Of a stretch of 7,204 bases of DNA, positions 1 through 5,361 are shown piece by piece (position 1 is the stretch's first letter; each line of letters starts with the position of its first letter). The position numbers and the translations under genes are program-made. Under the pieces are notes generated by a model, which did no database searches, was not told the DNA's origin, and saw only the letters and a program-made list of their open reading frames with translations. The DNA comes from an uncultured Synergistales bacterium. GTDB taxonomy: Bacteria; Synergistota; Synergistia; Synergistales; Aminobacteriaceae. Where the stretch lies: positions 1 to 7,204 of the forward strand of contig CAJOGG010000212.1 of the NCBI GenBank assembly GCA_905234205.1, in the 5' to 3' direction.

Positions 1-857
1 ACATTGGTAGTCAATAAGCTTCGTGGCGTGTTACAGATCGCAGCAGTTAAGGCTCCTGGATTTGGTGACAGACGTAAGGCAATGCTTCAGGATATCGCTA
101 TCGTAACGGGCGGTAAAGTCATCAGCGAAGAGACTGGCATGAAATTTGAGAACACCGAGCTTAATATGCTTGGCCGTGCTAAGAAAGTCATTATCACTAA
201 GGAAGACACAACGATCACTAACGGCGCTGGCAACCCTGAAGAGATTAAGCACAGAGCAGCACAGATTAAACGCGAGATCGAAGAGTCAACGTCAGATTAT
301 GACAAGGAAAAATTACACGAGAGACTCGCTAAACTTGTCGGTGGCGTAGCAGTTATTCAGGTTGGTTCAGCAACAGAGACCGAGCAGAAAGAACTCAAGC
401 ACAGAATCGAAGACGCTCTTAACGCAACACGTGCAGCCGTTGAAGAAGGTATCGTAGCAGGTGGTGGAGTCGCAGCCCTCAACTGTGCAACAGCCCTTGA
501 GCCATTCGTTGAGAAACTTTCAGGGTAAAGACAGGTGCAAGAATCGTTCTTGACGCTTTGAAGGCCCCATTATACTTGATCGCCGAAAACGCTGGTTATC
601 AGGGTGACGTAGTTGTGGAGAGAGTCAGAAGCGAGAAGATCGGCCACGGTCTCAACGCTGCTACGGGTGAATACACTGACATGGTAGCCGCTGGAATCAT
701 TGACCCCGTTAAAGTTACTCGTTCAGCTTTACAGAACGCAGGATCAATCGCCGCAATGGTACTCACAACAGAGGGAATCGTTGCAGATAAACCAGAGAAG
801 AAGGAAGCCGCTCCAGCTATGCCCGGTGGTATGGGTGGAATGGACGGAATGTATTAA
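1..857 (+). CDS. groEL: Chaperonin GroEL (Hsp60), 3' part, frameshifted near 525
   Basis: This is the 60-kDa chaperonin that forms the double-ring cage for ATP-driven protein folding in the cytosol. The reading is open from base 1 (TLVVNKLRG), about residue 266 of E. coli GroEL, so the N-terminal half lies outside the window. Visible family landmarks are [16 protein letters not shown] in the apical domain, the conserved ATPase aspartate in [16 protein letters not shown] (codon 412-414), the GGGV loop, then [16 protein letters not shown] and a Met/Gly-rich tail ([12 protein letters not shown]). Translation in the first frame ends at a TAA at 526-528 after EKLSG. The family sequence resumes at once in another frame as [16 protein letters not shown] and ends at 857, followed by a second stop (TAATAG). 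Alignment with other GroELs leaves almost no gap, so the loss is probably 1 or 4 bases. GroEL is normally essential, so a sequence error is likely, though a true broken copy cannot be excluded. Identity is certain. Confidence 0.95.
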
Positions 858-886
858 TAGATACACGCAACAAACTCGACAAACAC

Positions 887-922
887 CCCCGAGAGTCATT
901 CAGGCTTTCGGGGAATTTTTTT
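887..922 (+). terminator. Rho-independent terminator of groEL, shared with convergent hydE
   Basis: CCCCGAGAG (887-895) pairs with CTTTCGGGG (905-913) as nine pairs including one G-T, around a 9-base loop, followed by AA and seven T (916-922). It lies 30 bases after the groEL stop. It also starts 13 bases past the hydE stop on the other strand, so the same stem could act on hydE transcripts. The minus-strand tail after the stem (GTGTTTG) is poorer in T, so termination should be stronger for groEL. Confidence 0.85.
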
Positions 923-925
923 ATT

Positions 926-1963
926 CTATCGTTTAATATCGCCTCTAGCTGTTACGATCTTATAGCCTATCTTTTCCATACGATTGTTCAAGCAATCTTT
1001 GCACTGTGCGCTCTCTTCACCTGTACAAATTTTGTTGTCGTAGAGTTCGTATTTCTTGCGGACGTTCACAGGAGATAAATTCGGCATCACTACGTTAGCG
1101 CCTGACATTATGCCTAGCTCGCGTCCCATTGGGTTAATAGTCCCTAGGGCTGTCGTGGCTGGCAGTAACACCGGCGGATATATTAGCCTTATGATTGAGA
1201 GTAAGTAGCAAGTTAATTCAAGCGTCCCAGCAGGGTAATCTCGAAGCGGTGTATCTTTATGAGGAATGAATGGCCCAATCCCACACATTTCCGGCCTAAA
1301 ATTTTCGATGAACTTCAAATCCTGCGCAAGAGTCTTGTTTGTCTGGAACGGTGAACCAACCATGAACCCACAGCCAGCATGATAGCCAAGCTCTCGTAAT
1401 TCACGTAAACATTTCATGCGATTGTCATACGACATTTCTGAAGGGTGAAGCTTTTCATAGTGAGTCTTATCCGCCGTTTCATGACGCAACAAATATCTAT
1501 CTGCCCCGCATGAGCGCAAATATTTATAGCTCTCGTAGGAACGTTCTCCCATTGAAAGAGTTATCGCACAATCACAATGACGCGCCTTCATCTCCCGTAC
1601 AATATCGCCTAGAATTTCATCGTTGAAGTAAGAATCCTCACCGCCCTGTAACACGAAAGTCCTGAATCCTAATTCGTAGCCTTCGTCGGCACACGCGATT
1701 ATCTGTTCCGGAGTCAGTCTGTAGCGTTCAACGTTTTTATTACCTCGTCGTATCCCGCAATAAAGACAATCGTTCTTGCAAATGTTGCTGATCTCAATCA
1801 AGCCTCGCACGAAAACATCACGTCCATAAATTTCAAGCCGCGTCCTTACTGCCAAGTTACGCAATAATTTCGCGGTCTCCTCGTTACGATTTGTGATTAA
1901 TGCTTCGTACTCGTTAAGTTCAAGCGAATGAGTCTCTGCAAGTTTGTGAATTAACGCCTGCAT
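926..1963 (-). CDS. hydE: [FeFe]-hydrogenase H-cluster maturation radical SAM protein HydE
   Basis: HydE is a cytosolic radical S-adenosylmethionine enzyme that works with HydF and HydG to build the diiron subcluster of the [FeFe]-hydrogenase active site. The 345-residue protein has full family length. The radical-SAM CX3CX2C motif is C62, C66 and C69 (CKNDCLYCG), which binds the [4Fe-4S] cluster. Family signatures follow: FVLQGGED near 103-110, RHETAD near 160-165, GPFIPHKDTPL near 230-240 and LPATTALGTI near 267-276. A second cysteine set, C313, C321 and C324 (CX7CX2C), matches the auxiliary-cluster site known from Thermotoga HydE, which many other HydE proteins lack. The ATG shares one base with the upstream stop (TAATG) and has no clear Shine-Dalgarno, so translation is probably coupled to the TM1266-family gene. 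No hydF, hydG or hydrogenase gene is visible. It differs from BioB in its RHETAD and C-terminal motifs. Confidence 0.95.
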   Translation of the reverse strand: MQALIHKLAETHSLELNEYEALITNRNEETAKLLRNLAVRTRLEIYGRDVFVRGLIEISNICKNDCLYCGIRRGNKNVERYRLTPEQIIACADEGYELGFRTFVLQGGEDSYFNDEILGDIVREMKARHCDCAITLSMGERSYESYKYLRSCGADRYLLRHETADKTHYEKLHPSEMSYDNRMKCLRELRELGYHAGCGFMVGSPFQTNKTLAQDLKFIENFRPEMCGIGPFIPHKDTPLRDYPAGTLELTCYLLSIIRLIYPPVLLPATTALGTINPMGRELGIMSGANVVMPNLSPVNVRKKYELYDNKICTGEESAQCKDCLNNRMEKIGYKIVTARGDIKR

Positions 1964-2205
1964 TATTTCGAGAAAGCTATAGTTACGCTCACGCCCTCAA
2001 GATTTCCAATGCGACCTGACAAAGCCGAGATAACGTCCTGCGGTGCGTCAAGAGCTATGCTTATAATGTTGATGTTCTTCTGATGATAAGGCAACCCCAT
2101 ACGCCCAATAATATAATTTCTGTACTCGTGCAAAGTTGCGTTAAGTGTTTCGATTGAGTTCGTGTTCTCTACGATTATGCTCATGACTGCGACTCTTGTT
2201 TCCAT
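1963..2205 (-). CDS. TM1266-family small protein, putative iron-only hydrogenase system regulator
   Basis: This 80-residue protein matches the TM1266 family, small ACT/ferredoxin-fold proteins repeatedly encoded beside [FeFe]-hydrogenase maturation genes and annotated as putative regulators; the molecular role is not established. Recognisable features are an N-terminal strand (TRVAVMSIIVEN), the family signature IIGRMGLPYHQKNINIISI in the middle and a C-terminal GNLEGVSVTIAFSK. An upstream in-frame TTG at 2223 would add six residues, but it falls on the Shine-Dalgarno itself (GGAGGTGG on the minus strand, 2221-2214). The ATG at 2205, 8 to 11 bases beyond that site, is therefore the better start. 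Its stop overlaps the hydE ATG by one base, making a two-gene operon. No DNA-binding helix-turn-helix is visible, so a ligand- or protein-binding role is as likely as direct DNA binding. Confidence 0.85.
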   Translation of the reverse strand: METRVAVMSIIVENTNSIETLNATLHEYRNYIIGRMGLPYHQKNINIISIALDAPQDVISALSGRIGNLEGVSVTIAFSK

Positions 2206-2242
2206 TGTTAAATCCACCTCCAAAGTTTTATGTGCTAATTAT

Positions 2243-2271
2243 CTCATAATATCTTACTGAAAAATTTTCAA
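2243..2271 (-). promoter_or_regulatory. Candidate promoter for the TM1266-hydE operon
   Basis: On the minus strand TTGAAA (2271-2266) is followed 17 bases later by TATGAG (2248-2243); a better -10 match, TATTAT (2251-2246), sits only 14 bases away. Either would start transcription about 30 bases before the ATG. The -35 overlaps the -35 of the opposite promoter. The matches are modest and the call is tentative. Confidence 0.35.
2258..2270. repeat. 13-bp perfect palindrome over two divergent -35 regions
   Basis: TGAAAA-A-TTTTCA is a perfect inverted repeat with 6-bp arms. Its right arm is the -35 of the rightward promoter and overlaps the TTGAAA -35 of the leftward one, a position where a dimeric regulator could affect both. 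It is AT-rich, so chance is a real alternative. Confidence 0.5.
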
Positions 2272-2292
2272 AGCGGCTATCTCGTATATAAT
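2265..2292 (+). promoter_or_regulatory. Candidate sigma-70-type promoter for the Tim44-like gene pair
   Basis: A perfect TATAAT (2287-2292) lies 16 bases after TTTTCA (2265-2270), a 4 of 6 match to the -35 consensus. Transcription would start near 2299, about 48 bases before the TTG start at 2347. The -35 forms the right arm of the palindrome at 2258-2270. Confidence 0.55.
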
Positions 2293-2346
2293 AGTCATGT
2301 GAAAAACTCAAATGTCATGAAAAGTTCTCGTGGGAGGAAATAAATT

Positions 2347-3330
2347 TTGAAGCGTAAATTATTTACATTAACCGTAATATTATTTTCGATACTCTTCGTC
2401 AGTAATGCTTATTCGGATTTCGGGAGCTTCTCTGGCAACTCTGATTACTCAAGCTCACGTTCTAGTTCTTCATCTTCATCAAGTTCATCACGAAGCTATA
2501 GTTCTGGCACAACAACTTCAACACGCAGGAGCGGCGGCAGCGATTTTGGTTCGAGTGTAGTTTTACCGTCGGCTGCAGTTGCACGTAGAACAGGAAACAA
2601 TTACATCAGCTCTGCTTCAGACGATGAATTTAGCGAATGCATGGGAGTAGCGTTTGTATTCTTGATTTTTGCGATATTCTGGTTTTTAAGCCACAGGAAA
2701 AAATCACAGCGTAGGACTCCAATCGTAATTAATACGAACCAACCCGTTATAAATCTTCGCGAAATGAATGAATATCTTGAACTTGATCCGAACTTCGACG
2801 AGGAACGAATCAAAACTCTTATGGCTAATCTTTATGTACAAATGCAAGAGACTTGGCAGGCAAAGAACATTGAGAGCTTACGGCCATACATGACTGATAA
2901 ATTCTTTAACCAGATGAACAAGCAGCTTGAAGAGTTCAGGAAACATAACAGGACGGATTACACAGAACGAATCGCAGTGCTTAACGTTGATCTTGTTGGC
3001 TGGAGACAATCAGCGGGCATGGATTACATAACGGTTAGCTTGAGTTCTCGTATAGTCTCTTATGTTCTTGATGACATAACGGGCAAATTGATTTCAGGCG
3101 ACAAGAACAAGGAAAAATTCATGGAGTACGAAATTGATTTATCGCGTAAATCCGGAACTCTCACGACTCCAGAAACCGAAGGCACAAAATCTGCAACGTG
3201 TCCTCATTGTGGTGCCCCGATTAATCTCAACGCCTCGGCCAAGTGCGAATATTGTGGCAGTATTATCACGAACGTGAATACAGACTGGGCTATTTGTGCA
3301 ATGCGCGGAATATCACAACGGACGGCTTAG
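2347..3330 (+). CDS. Membrane-anchored Tim44-like domain protein with C-terminal zinc ribbon (paralogue A)
   Basis: This 327-residue protein starts at TTG, 9 bases after GGAGG (2333-2337); no ATG fits. In order it has a signal peptide (about 1-23, MKRKLF then a hydrophobic core ending NAYS), a Ser-rich low-complexity stretch (about 33-66, with a run of ten Ser), one membrane segment (about 98-114) followed by basic HRKKSQRR, a Tim44-like region (about 140-275, from NEYLELDPNFDEERI to LSRKSG) and a zinc ribbon with C285, C288, C300 and C303 (CPHCGAP, CEYCGS). If the signal is cleaved, the basic flank predicts the Ser-rich part outside and the Tim44-like and zinc parts in the cytosol. Bacterial Tim44-like proteins share the fold of the mitochondrial import motor subunit, but their role is unclear and I assign none. 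The frame is intact. The next gene is a paralogue 3 bases downstream. Confidence 0.8.
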   Translation: MKRKLFTLTVILFSILFVSNAYSDFGSFSGNSDYSSSRSSSSSSSSSSRSYSSGTTTSTRRSGGSDFGSSVVLPSAAVARRTGNNYISSASDDEFSECMGVAFVFLIFAIFWFLSHRKKSQRRTPIVINTNQPVINLREMNEYLELDPNFDEERIKTLMANLYVQMQETWQAKNIESLRPYMTDKFFNQMNKQLEEFRKHNRTDYTERIAVLNVDLVGWRQSAGMDYITVSLSSRIVSYVLDDITGKLISGDKNKEKFMEYEIDLSRKSGTLTTPETEGTKSATCPHCGAPINLNASAKCEYCGSIITNVNTDWAICAMRGISQRTA

Positions 3331-3333
3331 AAT

Positions 3334-4022
3334 ATGATAAGAAAATTTTTAGCTGCATTAAGTATTGTGCCGAAGCTGTCGGTGACGATAATACGAGTAA
3401 TGATGGTTGCGTGAATGCCGCTGCGTGGACGATCATAATAATCATATTAGGCGGTATATTTTACGCTATTAGGCTAACGTGGAAAATTTTGAAGTGGCTT
3501 TTGAGATTGTTAATTGGTGGCACAACTAATCAGGAACAACCTAACCCGGTCGTACCTCAAGCGATCGATCAACAAGTCGAAAAACTTGATAGACATTTGC
3601 GCTCAATGGATAATTATCTACAACGTGATCCAGGCTTTGATGAAGAGGACGTCAAAATGTTAATAACAGAGTTCTTCGTCAAGAAACATGATGAATTACA
3701 AAACAAAAGCCTTAACGAGGTCAGGCCATACCTAGATATAATTCTTCAAGGCTGGCGAGTATCTCGTGGGCGTGATTACATTACAGCAATTTTGACTTCA
3801 CGATTAGGAGAACTTGGTGAGTTAGTCTCATATAAGGTTGGCTTATCTCGAAAATCTGGCGTTACCACTCCTATGAAAAAGCTTAATTCACAAACAAGTG
3901 TGTGTTGTCCTCATTGTGGAGCGCCATTGAATCCTGATAAGCTTGAGAAATGCGAGTATTGCGGAAGTATTCTCAAGGTTGATAAAGTTGAATGGACTAT
4001 TACAAATATAAAGCCATTATGA
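3334..4022 (+). pseudogene. Tim44-like zinc-ribbon membrane protein (paralogue B), frameshifted and internally shortened
   Basis: The best start is ATG 3334, 3 bases after the stop of paralogue A. It begins MIRKFLAALSIV, a typical signal-peptide opening, but that frame stops after 26 codons. The rest is in another frame from about 3369 (AEAVGDDNTSNDG) to 4022, so a net loss of 1, 4, 7 ... bases lies near 3367. Then come a membrane segment (AAAWTIIIIILGGIFYAI), a basic stretch, a short Tim44-like region (DNYLQRDPGFDEEDVK, RPYL, ILQGWR, LSRKSG) and a zinc ribbon (CPHCGAP, CEYCGS). Relative to paralogue A about 30 residues are missing between RPY and GWR, and about 16 between SR and LSRKSG, both in frame. 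A single open frame can be drawn from GTG 3243, but its first 30 codons only re-read paralogue A's zinc ribbon in another frame. The gene may be decaying, or the sequence may have errors. Function is unknown. Confidence 0.65.
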
Positions 4023-4030
4023 AGAATTCG

Positions 4031-4039
4031 TGTTATAAT
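4031..4039 (+). promoter_or_regulatory. Candidate extended -10 promoter of the infC operon
   Basis: TGTTATAAT gives a perfect TATAAT (4034-4039) with the upstream TG of an extended -10 element. No good -35 lies 16 to 18 bases upstream, within the end of the preceding gene, which fits the extended -10 class. Transcription would start near 4046 and give a leader of about 185 bases. Confidence 0.5.
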
Positions 4040-4148
4040 TCCTGCGGCTCTCCTGATCGGTTGAAAAATACTGACGGGGAAAATTATTAAGAAGCTGAAG
4101 GTTTTCGTCAAACGAAATCATTAACTCTGAATCTATATGCATATAACG

Positions 4149-4189
4149 TCAGGGTAGCTTGTTAATAACGAGTCGCCCTGATTTTTTTT
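4149..4189 (+). terminator. Rho-independent terminator/attenuator upstream of infC
   Basis: TCAGGG (4149-4154) pairs with CCCTGA (4176-4181). After a weak middle of wobble pairs and one mismatch, CTTGTT (4158-4163) pairs with AACGAG (4167-4172) around a 3-base loop. Eight T follow (4182-4189). It sits 42 bases before the infC start and after the candidate promoter at 4031-4039, so it works best as an attenuator. It could also end transcripts from the Tim44-like genes. Confidence 0.8.
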
Positions 4190-4220
4190 GTATGCAACGC
4201 TGCGGCAGAAAATTGGAAGG

Positions 4221-4226
4221 AGGAGG
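4221..4226 (+). promoter_or_regulatory. Shine-Dalgarno that fixes the infC TTG start
   Basis: A consensus AGGAGG ends 5 bases before TTG 4232. ATT triplets at 4228 and 4231 are out of the infC frame, and no in-frame ATG lies near, so this site decides the non-AUG start. Confidence 0.8.
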
Positions 4227-4231
4227 AATTA

Positions 4232-4777
4232 TTGCCGGGCAACGAAGAAAACGCTCCCCGCATAAATAACGAGATAACCTCATCGCAGGTTTTACTTGTT
4301 GACGAGAACGGGGTAAAAGTTGGAGTAACAAACACGATCGACGCCATACGTATGGCACAGGAGCAGTCACTTGACTTAGTTGAGGTAGCTCCAATGGCAC
4401 AGCCTCCCGTCTGTAGAATTATGGACTACGGGAAATATCGCTATCAGTTACAGAAGAAAGAGAAAGACGCTCGCAAGAAACAGAAGGTTCAGGCCCTCAA
4501 GGAAATTAAGATGCGTCCAAAGATTGATGATCATGATTTTGATTTCAAGACCAAGGCCGTGAAAACTTTCTTAGAAAGTGGTCATAGAGTCAAAGTTTCT
4601 GTCTTCTTCAGAGGTCGCGAAATGTCTTTCTTAAACAAGGGCGAAGAGGTTTTGAATCGAGTCATGGCTGAATGTGAAAGCGTCGGCAAATGTGAGTCAA
4701 AACCCATGATGGAAGGTCGCTACATGAGATTATTACTAACGCCACTATCATCAAGCCCAAAATCGAAAGGAGAATAA
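4232..4777 (+). CDS. infC: Translation initiation factor IF-3
   Basis: IF-3 binds the 30S subunit, keeps it apart from the 50S and checks start codon and initiator tRNA pairing. The 181-residue protein has the usual two-domain form. The N-domain begins PRINNEI (about 9-15) and holds the signature SLDLVEVAPMAQPPVCRIMDYGKYRYQ (about 47-72). A Lys-rich linker (KKEKDARKKQKVQALKEIKMRPKID) leads to the C-domain with HDFDFKTKAVKTFLESGHRVKVSVFFRGREMSF and MEGRYMRLLLTP. The tail SSSPKSKGE is longer than is common. The start is TTG behind a perfect Shine-Dalgarno. Non-AUG infC starts are known in other bacteria (AUU in E. coli), where IF-3 represses its own translation by discriminating against them, so similar feedback is plausible here. 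It is the first gene of the operon, and rpmI follows 8 bases later. Confidence 0.97.
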   Translation: MPGNEENAPRINNEITSSQVLLVDENGVKVGVTNTIDAIRMAQEQSLDLVEVAPMAQPPVCRIMDYGKYRYQLQKKEKDARKKQKVQALKEIKMRPKIDDHDFDFKTKAVKTFLESGHRVKVSVFFRGREMSFLNKGEEVLNRVMAECESVGKCESKPMMEGRYMRLLLTPLSSSPKSKGE

Positions 4778-4785
4778 TTTTACTC

Positions 4786-4989
4786 ATGGCAAAGCAAAAA
4801 TTGAAATCGCATTCAGGAGCAAAGAAGCGTTTCTTCAAAACAGGGACAGGCAAATTCGCTTATCGTAAGTGCAGCAGATCTCATATTCTCGTTCACAAGA
4901 ATCAAAGACGTATGCGCAGACTCAAAGAGACCGGCTACGTTACTGAAACATTAACCGAGCAGATGAGACATTTGCTCCCGTATGACTAA
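4786..4989 (+). CDS. rpmI: 50S ribosomal protein L35 (bL35)
   Basis: L35 is a small basic protein of the large ribosomal subunit. The 67 residues match the family along their length: MAKQKLKSHSGAKKRF at the start (the KxHSGAKKRF motif), KTGTGKF, SHILVHK in the middle and RHLLPYD at the end. Its Shine-Dalgarno, AAAGGAG, overlaps the last codons of infC about 13 bases before the ATG, suggesting coupled translation. It lies between infC and rplT, the standard bacterial order. Confidence 0.96.
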   Translation: MAKQKLKSHSGAKKRFFKTGTGKFAYRKCSRSHILVHKNQRRMRRLKETGYVTETLTEQMRHLLPYD

Positions 4990-5010
4990 TTCAAGGAAGG
5001 TGAGTAAACT

Positions 5011-5361
5011 ATGAGAGTAAAAGGTGCATCAGCAAGCAACCAGAAGCGCAAGAAATTATTTAAGATTACCAAAGGCTATTGGGGTCAGCGTAAAAATGTT
5101 TATCGTCGTGCCAGAGAAGCTTATTTAGCCGCGTTATCAAGAGCCTATTTCGATCGTAAGCGCAAAAAGAGAGATTACCGTCGCTTATGGATCACTCGTA
5201 TCAGTGCCGCTGTAAGAGCTGAAGGAATGAGCTACAGTGTATTCATGAACGGCCTTAAGAAAATCAACGTCAACATGAACCGCAAAATGCTTTCTGAATT
5301 AGCTATACACGATGCAAACGCTTTCAGAGAACTTGTCGCTAAGGTGAAGGCTGTGTTATAA
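5011..5361 (+). CDS. rplT: 50S ribosomal protein L20 (bL20)
   Basis: L20 binds 23S rRNA directly and is needed for early 50S assembly. In both E. coli and Bacillus it also represses its own operon, by different RNA mechanisms. The 116-residue product is full length: a basic N-terminal extension (MRVKGASASNQKRKKLFKI), the KGYWGQRKN motif, RKRKKRDYRRLWITRI (about 50-65) and a C-terminal globular part (SYSVFMNGLKK, NRKMLSELAIHDANAF). A Shine-Dalgarno-like AAGGAAGGTGAG precedes the ATG. The TAA stop (5359-5361) directly abuts the pheS ATG. The leader at 4046-4231 is the likely place where this protein would act. Confidence 0.97.
   Translation: MRVKGASASNQKRKKLFKITKGYWGQRKNVYRRAREAYLAALSRAYFDRKRKKRDYRRLWITRISAAVRAEGMSYSVFMNGLKKINVNMNRKMLSELAIHDANAFRELVAKVKAVL

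Larger units (their letters stand above)
4046..4231 (+). promoter_or_regulatory. infC operon leader with attenuator, L20-leader-like
   Basis: No gene lies in the 209 bases between 4022 and infC. The leader contains CTGACG (4071-4076), which is exactly complementary to CGTCAG (4147-4152). That pairing would take up the first four bases of the terminator's 5' arm (4149-4152), so antiterminator and terminator exclude each other. Between them is a 6-bp hairpin, TTTCGT (4103-4108) with ACGAAA (4112-4117). In Bacillus the same infC-rpmI-rplT operon is controlled by ribosomal protein L20 through leader attenuation. The gene order and architecture here suggest the same logic; L20 binding itself is inferred. 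Confidence 0.55.

Noticed and set aside
31..252. Antisense open frame within groEL
   Set aside because: It mirrors a conserved coding region, has no recognisable product and no ribosome site.
2206..2223. TTG start at 2223 for the TM1266-family gene
   Set aside because: It overlaps the GGAGGTGG Shine-Dalgarno; the ATG at 2205 gives the usual family length.
2440..2510. Serine-codon repeat tract as a microsatellite or CRISPR-like repeat
   Set aside because: The TCA/TCT/AGC codons vary and stay in frame; it is a low-complexity Ser-rich protein segment.
3243..3333. GTG start at 3243 for paralogue B
   Set aside because: The added residues only re-read the zinc ribbon of paralogue A in another frame, and no ribosome site supports it; a signal-peptide start at 3334 explains the gene better.
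4046..4189. T-box riboswitch upstream of infC (AGGGTAGC resembles part of a T-box)
   Set aside because: The TGGNACCGCG core is absent and the downstream first gene is infC, not a synthetase.
4149..4400. Antisense open frames across the infC leader and N-terminus, and similar ones at 3911-4111, 4662-4853 and 5232-5525
   Set aside because: They oppose well-conserved genes, resemble no known protein and run through the terminator or ribosomal genes.
4690..4777. A fourth frame break at the infC 3' end (alternative frame reads TIIKPKIERR)
   Set aside because: The conserved IF-3 core ends before this point and family tails vary, so nothing forces a shift.
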